Assembly (NCBI RefSeq): GCF_014898055.3
Contig: NW_023603184.1
Coordinates: forward strand, 112,024,615-112,088,614
From: Talpa occidentalis
Lineage: Eukaryota; Chordata; Mammalia; Eulipotyphla; Talpidae
Direction of reading: 5' to 3'
DNA length: 64,000 nt
Below the pieces are notes generated by a model that searched no databases, was not told the origin of the DNA, and was given only the letters and a program-made list of their open reading frames with translations. The position numbers and the translations under genes were made by a program. Position 1 is the stretch's first letter. Every line of letters begins with the position of its first letter. Below are positions 47,870 to 60,229 of this stretch, piece after piece.

Positions 47870-48260
47870 TGCCAGTAGTGTAATTGCCAGTGACTCCAGT
47901 GCTGCTCTTTGAAATTGCTAATTGTATTCCTGCAGGAGCCATATTTTGCGGGGCCTGCTCCTAACCAACGAAGGAGTGTGACCAGGTAGATTGAGGTTTC
48001 TGAGGGAAATGACATTCTTCTTAGCTGTGACTGCTCAAACACTCACTGGTAGCTTGCTGTATCTTCTACAGAATTGCACTGCTGTGTAGGATACATCCCT
48101 CCCCACCATCCTCCTTCACTTTCTTGTTTAGCTGGGATTAAAACTACACAGTGGCCTGAAGGCTTCTCCAGAAATGATTTCCCTCTCAGACTTCCTTCAT
48201 AATAAATCTCTCCTACTACTAACCCAGTTTTGGTGCCTGCTTCACTGTGGACCTAAAATA
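47870..48260 (+). mobile_element. Possible old LTR fragment
   Basis: Plus-strand sequence with LTR-like end features: TTTAGCTGGGATTAAAACTA, AATAAA at 48201-48206, then a short pyrimidine-rich part and TTTTGGTGCCTGCTTCACTG. Part of it (about 48043-48085) matches 23506-23555. Family not recalled. Confidence 0.4.
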
Positions 48261-48529
48261 ACACAAATATCAATAAGCTTCCAGCCATACAAGGTGATTC
48301 AAAAACAAACAAAAAGATCTGACCAATAAAATAAACACGTATTTGACAATTCTATTTCAGGGATAAAAACTATGTAACATAAAAACTAACTACAGGTACC
48401 AAGCTAATTAAAAATAAAACTGGGAACAATTTTATAGCAATCTTGAAAATTCATTTACTCATTAAATTGTTAGAACATTCTTTATTCATTAATTTAAATT
48501 GTGTGTGTGTATGTGTGCCAGTGATTACC
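48261..48529. other. Unique AT-rich sequence
   Basis: Nothing recognised. Confidence 0.4.
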
Positions 48530-50390
48530 TTAAACATTAGAGATTTGGCAGTAGTAAACAAAATAGATGAACCCCTTAGCCTTATGGAATTTATCTTCTA
48601 GTGGGGAGAACAGCAAATAAACATCATCAATATGCACAATATTTTCCATGGTAAATAGTGCAAAGGATTAAAATAAGCAGAGAAGGGAAAGGATGTGTTG
48701 ATGAGCAAGTAGAGATTGTAGGAATTTCAGATAAATTTGCCTGAAAGGGCTCATTGAAAAGATGATATTTAAGTATTGACCTCAATAATAATGATGGAAT
48801 GGGTCCTACAAATATATGAATTTATAATGGAAAATTTATTCAAGGCAGAGAGAATAGTAAAATGTCAAAATAGATGGCAGAAGATTGCCCAGTCTGCTTG
48901 AAATACAGCAAAGAAGTCAGGGTTTTTGCTAGAGATCTGGGAGAGAAGGTGCATTATGGAACTTAGGTCAGAAGGTTAATGGTATGTCAGATCAGTTAGG
49001 TCTTATAGATAGGAAAATTGAGGCAATATGTGATATGCAATGATCTATACTAATGAGATCGCTGTGAATTTTGTGTTGAAACTTTGTTTGCATAGGACTG
49101 AAGGCTAAAGTATCAAAACCAACTAGGAAGGCCATTCCAATATTCTAAAAGAAAGCAGGATTGTGGCAAGTTGGTAGCAGTGCAGATTTTGATAAGTAGT
49201 ATATTCTTAATATATTTTGAATTTAAAACTGACAGTCTACCAACAACTTAGTGAAGTATGGGAAAGAGAAAAATGAAAATTTTTTCCCTTTTGATTAAAT
49301 AGACACCTAGAATTCTTGTGTTGTTTGGAGAGAGAAGGCCTCCATGCTGGCGCAGGTGGTTGAGCGCAGCACCGGTTCGATCCCCACCAGCCTCGGAGCA
49401 CCCCACATGGCGAGCAGACCTCTCCTGACTCACCCACTGCTCTCCTCAGCAGTGTATTTCATCAGTCTGCCTGTTCTGTTCCCTGCTCTGTCTCTGGTGA
49501 ATCCTCTTACCCTCCCATGCATCTGGCCTGTGCCCCGGCTCTTGTATAAATAAAAATAAAATCTTAAAAAAAAAATTGTTTGGAGAGGGAGAGAGAGAGA
49601 GAGAAAGTTGGAGAGAGAGTTGGTGGATTGGTGGGAGTCTACAGAAATTTAAATTTGGCTAGGTGAAATTTGAAATTACTTTCCAAATGAGGCTGTCAAG
49701 TATATATTTAATAACCATATCTAGAGTTTAGAGATGCTTAGCTGAATATTTATACTTGAGAGTCAAGTCAATTTGGTGTCATAAAAATAAAGAGATCATT
49801 ACAAAAACTAGTATGTACTGAAAAAGGAGAGAGAGGATGGATCCTTTGTATGCAGAAAACATGGCCTTGGGATTTGGAAGAAAGGTCAAAGGGAAGTAAG
49901 ACATAGAAGACTGCAAAGGAGAACCAAGCAAGTATGATGTACAGGGAAACAAAGAACTGATTGACAAATGTGTGTTAAACACTATTGATTAGTCAAGTAA
50001 GGTGCACCCAGAGAACTGACATCCGATGTAATTGATGATTTAGAGCATTTGCAATGAAACAGTGGGAACAAAAACTTGGTGGGAAAGAATTGGAGGTAGG
50101 GGAAGAAATTGAAACTAGCAAATCATGTAAAATTGCTTCAGGGAGTTTTCCTTAATTGGGGGGGAGGGTATGGCAGAGAAATGGGTCCGTTGCTCTAGAG
50201 GAAAGTGAGGATAAGAAAATTAAGGGAGAATTAATTTAATTTTAAATTGATAATAATTATAACAGAGAAGGAGTAATTGATAAAAAGGAAAGATAATGAA
50301 TTTCTTCAGCAGTGTATTTGAGTAGATGTGCAGGAATAAGATCTAAATGAAAAAAGGATGTTGGAGAAGAGACATAGATTGCCTGCCCTG
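48530..50390 (-). mobile_element. Long L2 LINE remnant, interrupted by a SINE
   Basis: Antisense L2-type sequence in order: CTTCTAGTGGGGAGAACAGC at 48595, a TGATATTTAAGTATTGACCT block near 48760, CAAGGCAGAGAGAATAG near 48840, GGAAGGCCATTCCAATATTC near 49126, then 49660-50390. A group B SINE interrupts it at 49335-49575. No frame survives. Confidence 0.55.
49335..49575 (+). mobile_element. Group B SINE with shortened head
   Basis: Plus-strand copy. The A box (TGGCGCAGGTGG) is present but about 35 bp between A and B boxes is missing; the B box GGTTCGATCCCC is intact. Target duplication TTGTTTGGAGAGAG at 49321-49334 and TTGTTTGGAGAGGG at 49576-49589, followed by a short GA-rich run. Confidence 0.9.
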
Positions 50391-52963
50391 TATCACCTCA
50401 ACCACCAATTCATCCGCAGCTGTCTATCCATATATTATATTCTATTATGTGTATTCTCATAATGGCTTCTGGAGAAACATGAATATGTTAGCAATTTTAA
50501 TATGCAAAAATATCAATGTGCACAGATTTCTCCATTTTTTTCTGCTTATAAAAGCATATAAGATCCCTTGACATTAATTGAGTTGCTAAATTTCTCAGAG
50601 GCATTTTAGTCAAAGCTGGGGATAATTTTACAGGTACGTAATTACAGTAAGCTCTTTTCCAATCTACTGTCTACAGGGACTTGTTCTTTTTGGGAAAATA
50701 AAAATAAATAGCTGATGACTCAGGTAAGTTTTAGTTCTCGCAATTGAACAACTGATCTTAGTCTTATCCTTACCTAGTGAAAAAAATTCTGTCTCCTTAA
50801 TTTCATTAGTAAATTATTTTACATTATCTGACCACATCTGATACATCTCATAAGACAGTAATATATAAACTTTCAGGCAATATCAAGTGTGGCTACCAAA
50901 TATTAATCCAGGATAATGTTAGAAGAAATATTTAATAATGCTCTGGAAGCAGCTGGATCAACAAGCACTGTTTTTAATTATTATGTCAGCACCATGAAAA
51001 TCAACATCTTTAAATATTCAGTAGTTAACAGAAGTGATTTCCCTGGCATTCATTTCTAAAACGAAATTCCAGAGCTGTTAAATGCTGAACCAACCATAAA
51101 ACAGAAATAGTTTCCCTTGTGGCATTTAGATAAATGGTGGAAATACACACATAAAGGTCATTTTAAGTATGTGAAGACCAAGGTTTTCTCAATTTCTCTC
51201 TCACAAGGTAAAATTTTATGAGATTTCTACTGTGTAAAATTTTATTTTTAAGGAGCATATTGGAACATGGGTTACTTATTTTTGGTTATGTTTCCAACAT
51301 CAGTTGGATAGTCAAAGAAAAAAAGAAAAATATCTGTACTTAGAAATTTCTTGTGAATCATACCCTAGAGATCAAACTAAAGGGAATGACCAGAGTCTTG
51401 GTAATTCACTATTTGCACCATATTAAATTCCAGACAAGCACACTGCATCATGATAGTGAACTTCAACTCAATTTCATAACTTTAGGTAGTATACAGAGAT
51501 CTGAGCAAAGCAGGATTCCTGTGACAAAACTCCTGTGACAGTTCCCACCCCACACCACTGTCCCCCAAATCAAAATGGCAGCCTCAGCCCACAACCCTGT
51601 TCATCTCCATCACACCACTTAGGGAAGTTGGAAAGAAATTTCATTACTTTTGGAAGATTACCTTGGGCAGTCTAAGGGGTAGAGATCAGAAGTCAACACA
51701 ATGTAAACTTTCCAGACCAGTCTTATGGCCCTGTTTCTCTAAAAAAATGTTATAATTATTGATTTCATTGTTTCTCCCTATTTATCTGTCACCATAAAAG
51801 TCATCATTTATCATTTTGCTCATTATGTGTAAACTGAACTGAACTTAAATCACATAGCTGCCATAAATCCATTTAAGTTTACTCTTGTCCTCCACCTCTT
51901 TCTTTCCAATTCATTTGCACCGTGAACCCATTGACTTGTGCTCTTTAACACAATTGCTTTTATCCAAAACATTATGACAAAGTATCCCTATGTAGCTTTG
52001 CCTTAACTATATCTCTTTATGCTCTGCAAATCTCCTTCTTTGGACTTCTCAACATTGTTTTTTCCCCTTCCAAGGGATAGATATCAGGAGAGAATCTTCT
52101 TTTTATGTATTCATTGCCACTTTCTGACAATCACATATTCTTATTCCTACAAACTTTTTCTCTCCTTACAATAGTGTTGACTTCTGGTCTGACACCTCAT
52201 TCACCCAAAGTGACCAACTGTTGAAGTTTGCTTAGGATTAAGGATGTTCTGGGAATAAGGGACTTTCAAGTTATAAAATCACAACCAGTTGGTCATCCTA
52301 TTTCTGACTTACAGTTATTGTTTCAGTGTTATTTTTCTGTTAATACCCAAGGCCATCAGGTTCCAATAACCCTTATGACATCTTAAACTTGCTATGTATG
52401 CTACTTCCCAATAACTTGCCTACCGCTCTTTCATAATTACTCTTTGCCATGACCACATTTTAAAAATTACTGTACTAGAACTGGCTACACTACCTTTGAA
52501 ATCCAAGTTTTCCAACTTCATTTTCCAGTATCTTTTGATATAGCTCCATCTCTTATATATCTTTAACAATATTTAGACTTTCTGGAAACATTCATATATT
52601 GATTTCACTCATTGTAGTTTTTATAAACTTCTTTTGGCTTTTAAACTTACTTGGCTTTATAAACTTATTCTGGCTTATATTCTTCTTTGTCCAGCTTAAG
52701 TTCCGATATCCATTACATGATATTATTTGCAGAACAGTTCTACCAGTAAACTCTAATTTACTCAAAGTAGGATCCAGGACTCTCAGTAGTGTGTCCTGAA
52801 TTGTATGTAAAAAATGCCTGATTGGTGTAGAGAATAGCTCTTACAGAGTAACTGGATGACTGTAGAATTCTCTAGCAACTAAAATATTTTAAAACGATGA
52901 TTGTGAAGATCGAGGTGAGATGAAATTGTTTTAAGAATTATGATGAAGATAGGAATAACTGGG
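50391..52963. other. Unique sequence, possible conserved block at 50940-51050
   Basis: No gene. 50940-51050 is non-repetitive with E-box (CAGCTG) and TAAT-type sites; conservation cannot be tested here. 51830-52560 may hold old L2-like remnants, too weak to call. Confidence 0.35.
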
Positions 52964-52981
52964 AAAACACAGAGTATTTCC

Positions 52982-53238
52982 GGGCCTCCCCGGTGGCGCA
53001 GCGGTTGAGCGCTGGGTTGCGTAGCTGCCCGCAGACTCTGCAGCGCCAGTTCGATCCCCGGCTGCTCCCCGGCCACCGGAGGAGGGTCCCACATGGCGCA
53101 CAGACCTCTGCTACCGCCCGCTGCTCCCCTCTGCAGTGTACCTCGGTCCTTCTGCCTGCTCTGCTCCCCGCTCTGGCTCTGGTGAATTCTCTCACCCTCC
53201 TGCGCTTCTGACTGTACCCAGTGCTTATATAAATAAAT

Positions 53239-53265
<27 letters not shown>
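52982..53265 (+). mobile_element. Full-length group A SINE
   Basis: Plus-strand copy with intact A and B boxes and a 3' end ATAAATAAATAAATC then a 20-plus A-run. Target duplication AAACACAGAGTATTTCC ending 52981 and AAACACAGTATTTCC ending 53281, with an AG difference. Confidence 0.95.
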
Positions 53266-53269
<4 letters not shown>

Positions 53270-53281
53270 CACAGTATTTCC

Positions 53282-53744
53282 TCAGTGAGGTATAACATGA
53301 AACACTTAGCCAAACCTAGTCAAATTAGTAGGCAACTAGGAAATGACTTAAGAAAAGCACCTGGCAAGTATCTTATTCCACTTAATTTCTTGGGTAGAAT
53401 ACAAAATATGTATAAACATATTTGAGTTTGAACACTAAATTCCATAAGGTACAATGTGTTTTTAATTATACCAATTAACTGACATCTGTTTAAAAATAAA
53501 ACAAAATTAAAAAAAAAACTAAATAAATAGAGCCAAGGTCTTGGAAAGATTGGAATTTACGTAAATCTGAGGAAATAGTATGTCAGTATAATTTCAGAAT
53601 GAAATAACACATTAATTGTATTCTAAAGAGATTAGGATCAATTAATTAATATTTAAATTTATGCAAGGAAAAATATCTAAGAAACAGTAACTAGCACAAT
53701 AAACACAGAATATTTTAATATTTAACTGGACGGTCTTACTCATA
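53282..53744. other. Unique AT-rich sequence
   Basis: Nothing recognised. Confidence 0.4.
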
Positions 53745-53955
53745 ACAGGAATCTAGAAAACCTAAATAAGGGACCAGGAAAAAGAATAACTATAAGAAAG
53801 AAAAAATCAAAATCAACAAACAACTATGAACCAGAGACACACTATAGGGGGTGTGGGGAAAGGAGAGATTGGGGTCAAAATAAGTGGGTTGCAATTGTAT
53901 GGGGAATATAAAAATAAAATTAAAAAAATATAAAAAAGGAATAAAAAAAAAGCAT
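53745..53955 (+). mobile_element. L1 3' untranslated region with A-rich end
   Basis: Plus-strand copy of the 3' end seen antisense at 17440-17600. AAGGGACCAGGAAAAAGA and ACTATGAACCAGAGACACAC match it, and GCAATTGTATGGGGAATATA leads into an A-rich tail. A 5'-truncated L1 insertion. Confidence 0.8.
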
Positions 53956-55307
53956 TTAGTATGTATTGTATACATAGATACCAGAGGAAATAAGTCTATT
54001 TTGAGCTTCTGAAGGGAGTAATATTTTTAAAAATAATTTTAGTAATAGATGAGCTATATGTAATTACCTTTGGCACCATGCTACATTTTTTTTGGTTTGT
54101 TTTTAATTCCATCAGTCTCTTAGGATTTCATCAGAATAAACACCCTCTCATATATTTTGCTGTACCAAATGGTAGGTCAAAAAAATTTTCCTCCGATTTT
54201 ATACCAGAGTACAAGTACTAGGGTGTGTGACTCACAGTCTTTAATTCTTGATTGACAATACTTATAGAAAGTATTCAAAATTATAAAGAAAAATGAACAT
54301 AAATATGTACATTAGTGTCCTCTATGTCCTAAAAAAATGTGCTAAATCATTTGTTAAAAATTAAACAATGATTTATTTGGCCAGATTACACTGGAAAGAA
54401 TCATGAATGCCTGTTAGTTCCCCACAAACATTGAGATAGAAGGTAGATTTAAAAAATAAATAAGCCCCATCATTAGTGGAGAAAGAAAGTCTAATGAGAA
54501 ATATGACCTGATTTAAGTTGATCTTAAGTTCCTTTTTTTGTAAGCCTTGCTACCTTGGACTGTGAATAATTAATGGAAAAAGTCCTTCTGAGCTGCTTCT
54601 TTCTGCTAATGTCAGTAACATGCTGGAATCAGTAGGCAGTGATCTCTTCTGTATTCTTCATTTTTAAAATTCATCACCTAGTCCAATTATTTTATTTTCT
54701 GAATTGATAAGGTTTCACTTTTAAAAAAATCTGTGCAACTTCAATATTGTCCTAATTAAAACCACATAAAATTTAAATGAGTTACTATGATCAATAGAAT
54801 TCTAAAAAATATTAAATGAATTAATGATCTGCTACCTTTGGGAATCGTTACTTATTTAAAGAAAGAAAAACAATAACAACAACAAAGAACTTCTGGGACG
54901 CCCAGTGCCACAATACATGTTATTCTAAGTAGCAATAGTGCACTTTGCAAAAAACTGACTTTAAATATTTTCCTTTGTATTTTTTCTTTGATTATAATAT
55001 TATAATGTTTAATGTCAGGCTTACCAAAAATTAAGATTAGGGCAAAAAATTTCTCTTTATGTTCTTTACCTAGACTTCCCAAAATTTAATATTTTACACA
55101 TTTATTCTCAGGATTGATTTTTTCCCCTGAATCATTTGAAAGGAAGTTGCAGAAAAGGCACCTATTTATCTCAAAATGCTTTATTATCTATTTCCTAACA
55201 TCAAGACACCTTTTAACATAAAATTAATCCAGTTACCATAATCAAAAATAACATTATAAGATAATATATAATATTCAACATTTAATCAGATTTGACATTT
55301 GGCAGTT
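53956..55307. other. Unique AT-rich sequence
   Basis: No gene or clear repeat. Confidence 0.4.
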
Positions 55308-55324
55308 GTCCTAATAATATTTCT

Positions 55325-55614
55325 TTTTTTTTTAAAGATTTATTTATTTATGTATTTAATTTATACAAGCACTGGGTACAGTCAGAAGCGCGGGAGGGTG
55401 AGAGAATTCACCAGAGCCAGAGCGGGGAGCAGAACAGGCAGAAGGACCGAAGTACACTGCTGGGGGGAGCAGCGGGCGGCAGGAGAGGTCTGCGCGCCAT
55501 GTGGGACCCTCCTCCGGTGGTCAGGGAGCAGCCGGGGATCGAGCCGGCTCTGCAGAGGCTGCGGGCAGCTTCGCAGCTCAGCGCTCTACCGCTGCGCCAC
55601 CGGGGAGGCCCCGA
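55325..55614 (-). mobile_element. Full-length group A SINE
   Basis: Minus-strand copy with target duplication GTCCTAATAATATTTCT at 55308-55324 and GTCCCAATAATATTTCT at 55615-55631, one mismatch. Open frames of 110-115 codons are readings of this SINE. Confidence 0.96.
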
Positions 55615-55829
55615 GTCCCAATAATATTTCTATAGCAAAAAAATGAAGGTCAAATTATGAATTACATTCAGTTGTCATGTCTTTTTGGTATCCTTAATCC
55701 TAAAGTTTCGCTGTGTTTTGTGAGTCAGGAGATTGAGTCTTCAAAGAGTACATATTTGTGGGTTTTTTTTTTTTGTAAAATATCCCTTTGGAGCAGTTTA
55801 CTTGCTGTTTCATGATCGTTACTATTAAT

Positions 55830-55844
55830 GAGAGAGAGAGAGAA

Positions 55845-55924
<80 letters not shown>

Positions 55925-55941
55925 TGTGCATGTGCGTGTGT
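55830..55941. repeat. Long (GA)n microsatellite, then (GT)n
   Basis: About 90 bp of nearly pure GA with two AAAG interruptions near the left end, followed by TGTGTGCATGTGCGTGTG. The Ser-Leu-rich minus-strand frame is this repeat. Confidence 0.97.
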
Positions 55942-56009
55942 AAGTAAAGCATTCCTGGTGCTGAGTCCTTTTCTGTGCATCCTATCCAAAGGAACATGTT
56001 TTTTCCCCT

Positions 56010-56215
56010 AAATTTATTTATTAATTTTCATTCACTTTTGTATAGTAGTCGGTTACACCCCTTGGGTACAGTCCCAGGAGTTCTCCCACCACAATAGCAA
56101 CAGTGAACCATCACCATAGTCCCTTGTGCTCTTCCCTCCCTTGCTTTGACCCCTCTTTCTCTTCATTGTCTACTCTATTTCACCTCTGTAATTGCTGTGC
56201 AAAATTTAAGTCTCA
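56010..56215 (-). mobile_element. Old L1 3' untranslated region-like fragment
   Basis: Antisense sequence with a TACACCCCTTGGGTACAGTC start, CACCACAATAGCAACAGTGA and a CT-rich TTCCCTCCCTTGC block, similar in order to 40370-40640. Confidence 0.5.
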
Positions 56216-58187
56216 ACTCTAACATACTATCCTCAGGAATCCTCTAATTTTCCTAGCAGATCAGATTCCATTAGAAATAAGATTTTATTTAATAGTTATG
56301 GCCATGTATTGATTATAGTGGCAGTATAACATTTGTGATTTCTTATTAGTTGTCTCCCTCACTGTTCTGTGATTTGCAGATATGGCATTATTTTTTTCTG
56401 CCTGCTACTTCCTAGGATCTGGGATATTCCTTGGTACACACTGCATCTCAGTTAATGATAAAGTGAAAAAAATAGATGAAGAATGCTAAATGTGGCTATA
56501 TAAACAAAATCTGATCAATCATATCCAGGAAATGCTGTTAAAATGATTAAAACAATTCCATTCATTTTTTTTAAATAACTCATCTTATGTAAGGGATATC
56601 TTTTAAGGAGTCAAAAACTACATTATTGCCTTGAGAAAAGTAACAACCAGATACAGACACAGAAATTAAAAAAAAAAAATTTAGTAGCCATCCTTTATTA
56701 CTAAAACACATTTTTAGCCAATTGGGAGCACATGCGCTCTCACGCATGTGTATGTGTATGTGTGTTTGTGTGTGTGTGTATTAAACAGTTTTAACAGAAA
56801 GATGTAGTTTACCTCCCCTTTAGATGGGAATTTCTGGTTCAGAAACATCAAATCTTTTACCCAAAATCGCAATTAATATCGGTTCAGCAGAAACTGAAGC
56901 CCAGGTATTCTAAATATATGTATAAGGTGTTAGATAGATATCACAGTGCACCAACGATTTAATGTATGTAATTTGTTAATGGTGAATTGGTATAGGCAAT
57001 TTTAAATGTTAATTTGTTTCTTAAATTGCACTTTATTTCACCTCTCTAACCTTGCGAAAGGTAATCATAACTAACAGTTTCACTTTGATTGCAAAAGAAA
57101 ATTGCAAAAATGTTAAAATAATTTTTAGATAACAAATTATATGTGCTGTTGTCAGGTAGATTTCACATTAAAAAATGCTGCATAACAAGTATTAGTAATG
57201 ATATTTGATTCATGTACTAGCATTGAAACTGGATTATATTTTTAAATAATTAGTTTATGTTTTCTGATCTCAAAATTAAAATATTTGTAAAATATCCTAT
57301 TCTAAAGACCAAACAGTAAATAAAAATAGTTTTGATGTCTGCTAGCTAAATTTTAGCATCATGCTTACTTACAATATGTGGATATTCTTTTACTTTCCTG
57401 ATTCTTTTATATCTTTGCTCACTTAACATATGACCTAAATGATTTCAAATGTATTTGGCAAAGATGTAAAATATTCATGTAAAAGGTATGATGACTAAGT
57501 CTTTAAAAATGTTTATGGAGACTTTGTTGTTCTTGAAGAATCCAAGGGACTTTTAACAAATGAACATTTTAGTTACATAAGAGATCTATATTACCCACTA
57601 GCTTATAAGTACAGGATATTGTAAGAAGATTTTCCAGTTTTCAAAATAGTTTATATAGCAAGAAATGCTTATAAATGACTTATAAAACATTCATTATATC
57701 TCCATATTTAATGCCTAGAAAAATTCCATTTTATCACTGTACATTCCATTTGTGTTGTCTATATTTTTTTCTTGAGAAACTGGGCCATTACTTTATGTGA
57801 TATATTTGTACTATATAAAATTTCTATCTTCATAATTTATTAATACCATACATTTGTATAATTCTCTTCTCTTTCCCAGTGACTTCACATTTATCTCTTT
57901 TTATCACAAGAATCCAATTCTAAGTAGAGCAAAAATCTATTCCCCTTACATTTATGAAGTGAGTACTTAGGTTGTCCAAGCATAGACAGGGAGTAATGTG
58001 GGAAGCTTAATCTTGATTCTAGTTCTTCTTTAGAATCCAGGGATTTTGGTCTTTACTACAAGCTGGTTTTTATTAAAATTTGTAAGGTCAAATCTACCTC
58101 AAATCTTAAACTTGCAGAGATAATTTTCATCTAAATAACTATGCAATTGTACTTTTATGATTAGAATGTAGTGTATGTGGTTTTATA
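56216..58187. other. Unique AT-rich sequence
   Basis: No gene. A GT run at 56751-56780 and a weak MIR at 56807-56925 fall inside. Confidence 0.4.
56807..56925 (-). mobile_element. MIR SINE remnant
   Basis: Antisense MIR order: CCTCCCCTTTAGATGGGAAT, GGTTCAGAAACATCAAATC, GAAACTGAAGCCCAGGTATT. Confidence 0.5.
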
Positions 58188-58417
58188 CAATTCAGTGTCA
58201 CTGACATCATTTTTACATTCCCATTAAGTCTTAGAGGGTATATAGGATAAAAATGCTCAATTCATGTTTGCAATATTCACACAGTCATAGAAACAATTTC
58301 CCCTGAGAGAATGATATGCAAAGTGCAATGGGGACATGCAAAACATGTAAAATTATTTAGCGGGGAAAGTCAGTCTTCTACCAAGGACTTTAATTAGATG
58401 GGGAGCTGTTCATTCAC
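58188..58417 (+). repeat. Local direct duplication 2, left copy
   Basis: 230 bp repeated in the same orientation at 60230-60459, 2.04 kb away. I counted about 11 differences and no indels, so about 95% identity. Shared landmarks: CTTAGAGGGTATATAGGATA, ACAATTTCCCCTGAGAGAAT, AGTCAGTCTTCTACCAAGGA. No frame and no element ends. Confidence 0.93.
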
Positions 58418-58532
58418 CAGGTGCTTTTGCAAGGGATGAGGTCATCAGAAATAGAAGGAACCCAGCTCTGCCACAGCAGAAGCACGAGGAAAATAATTTT
58501 ATTTTCACTGTGATTTTAAGTGAGGTGACAAT

Positions 58533-58659
58533 TCAGCAGTGTACTTCATCATTCTGCCTGTTCTGATCCCCACTCTGGCTCTGGTGAATTCTCTCACTCT
58601 CCTGTGATTCTGACTGTACCCAGTGCTTGTTTAAATAAATAAATATTAAAAAAAAAATA
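58533..58659 (+). mobile_element. 5'-truncated SINE (body and tail only)
   Basis: Only the body from CAGCAGTGTACTTC and the tail (AATAAATAAATATT, A-run) are present, lacking the whole tRNA head. It has its own target duplication AAGTGAGGTGACA at 58518-58530 and AAGTGAGGGGACA near 58660-58671. So it was inserted truncated, which is uncommon for a SINE. Confidence 0.85.
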
Positions 58660-58709
58660 AAGTGAGGGGACATTGAGGGCATTCTTTATATTTATGTACA
58701 CATACACAC

Positions 58710-58736
58710 CTATATATATATATGTGTGTGTGTGTG

Positions 58737-58767
<31 letters not shown>

Positions 58768-58768
58768 T
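58710..58768. repeat. Compound (TA)n(TG)n microsatellite
   Basis: Two TA tracts and two TG tracts alternate. Confidence 0.95.
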
Positions 58769-58949
58769 TAAAGGGTTTCCATTTTCCAACATGTGTCTTC
58801 CAACTCTTTCTTTAATAAGTCAATTATGATTTACTTTTTGTTTGCATTTTGTTTGCAATAACTTCACTATTCAAATTGAAGTAAATTTATTTAGAATATC
58901 CATACTTCAGGTAACTGATTTAATTTTTTTGATTTAAATAATCCGATGA

Positions 58950-59280
58950 GGGCCTCCCCGGTGGTGCAGCGGTTGAGCGCTGGGTTGCGAAGCTGCCCGC
59001 GGCCTCTGCGGCGCCGGTTCGATCCCCGGCTGCTCCCCGGCCACCAGAGGAGGGTCCCACATGGCGCGCAGACCTCTCCTGCCGCCCGCTGCTCCCCTCA
59101 GCAGTGTACTTCGGTCCTTCTGCCTGCTCTGCTCCCCACTCTGGCTCTGGTGAATTCTCTCACCCTCCCGCACTTCTGACTGTACCCAGTGCATGTATAA
59201 ACAAAACAAACAAACAAACAAATAAATAAATAAAACATGCCTCTATAAATAAAAAAAAATAAAAAATTAAAAAAAATAGA
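58950..59280 (+). mobile_element. Full-length group A SINE with extended tail
   Basis: Intact head, B box GGTTCGATCC at 59016-59025 and body. The tail contains CAAACAAACAAACAAA, AATAAATAAATAAA and the extra AAAACATGCCTCTATAAA unit at 59232-59249, then a long A-rich end. Target duplication TTAAATAATCCGATGA at 58934-58949 and 59281-59296. Shares its extra tail unit only with the copy at 25420. Confidence 0.97.
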
Positions 59281-59296
59281 TTAAATAATCCGATGA

Positions 59297-60229
59297 ATTT
59301 TTATCAAGTACCTGCCCAAAAAAAAGGGAACAGCAATATTTCCCAGAGGAATATGAACATGAGTAAATATATAATAGCACTTTGTAGAACTTTTCTTTCT
59401 AAAAATCATCAAAATTGTTATTTATTTTCAATTTAAACATGTTTAGCAAATCAGTCAATATGAAGTTTTATATAAAATTTGTCAGTGTGGTAACTTAGTT
59501 TGAATCAGTATAAGTAAGTTTGAAAATTATGGTTAGAGATTAGGAAATTACTATATACTTAAGTATAGCCAAAGTAGAGAGAAGAGAAAAACATCTTATT
59601 GAGTTGGTTGTTTTTTAGCAGTAGCTATGTATAAAAGACATGAGGCCCCACAGAAACTCGTGCTTTATTAGAATTTTTATATGTATTTGTTGTTTTCAAG
59701 TACTTTATGTCCCCCAAATCACTTACCTGAGTAAAATGGTACATTAAAAAATGACTGTGGGTGTAATTGATTTCATAAACTAACTTACCTTCGATTTTAA
59801 ATGCCAAGCTGTCCATCCAAAACTACAATTAGCCACTTGTAAAAGAGAAGTTCTATTAGGAGAACCCCTTTAAAATGTCGCTATCAAATTTTATTTTGCA
59901 AGATAATTGCTTACTTGAATCCCAAAAGCAATGTTTTTTTCTAAGGAGGTCTTACAAAATTTTATATTCATAACATGCTTATTTCTGTCAGAGATCTTTA
60001 AAAGTTTAGCTCTTTTCAAGTTTGCTATTACTTTGATTTTGTTAATGTTTTAACTGAAAACATGACAGTCAATCTGGACGCACTGGTCTGGCTTTAGGAT
60101 ACAATGCATCACCAGCTGTCTTGTCTGTTTGATTTTGTTTTTGTATATATTTATCTTTTATTCAGGAATCATTGGTTTGCAATAATATATATAGATGAAG
60201 GGAATAGGTTCATATCTCTTCAGGTCTGT
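59297..60229. other. Unique AT-rich sequence
   Basis: No gene or clear repeat. Confidence 0.4.

Noticed and set aside
50301..50331. CAGCAGTGTATTTGAGTAGA as another SINE fragment
   Set aside because: Only about 30 bp matches the SINE body, with no tail or target duplication, and it fits within the L2 remnant. Probably coincidence.
55725..55997. Ser-Leu repeat protein on the minus strand
   Set aside because: It is only the translation of the GA microsatellite.
58950..59030. Functional tRNA genes at the SINE heads
   Set aside because: The heads keep A and B boxes but lack a proper acceptor stem and anticodon arm, and sit in insertions with target duplications.
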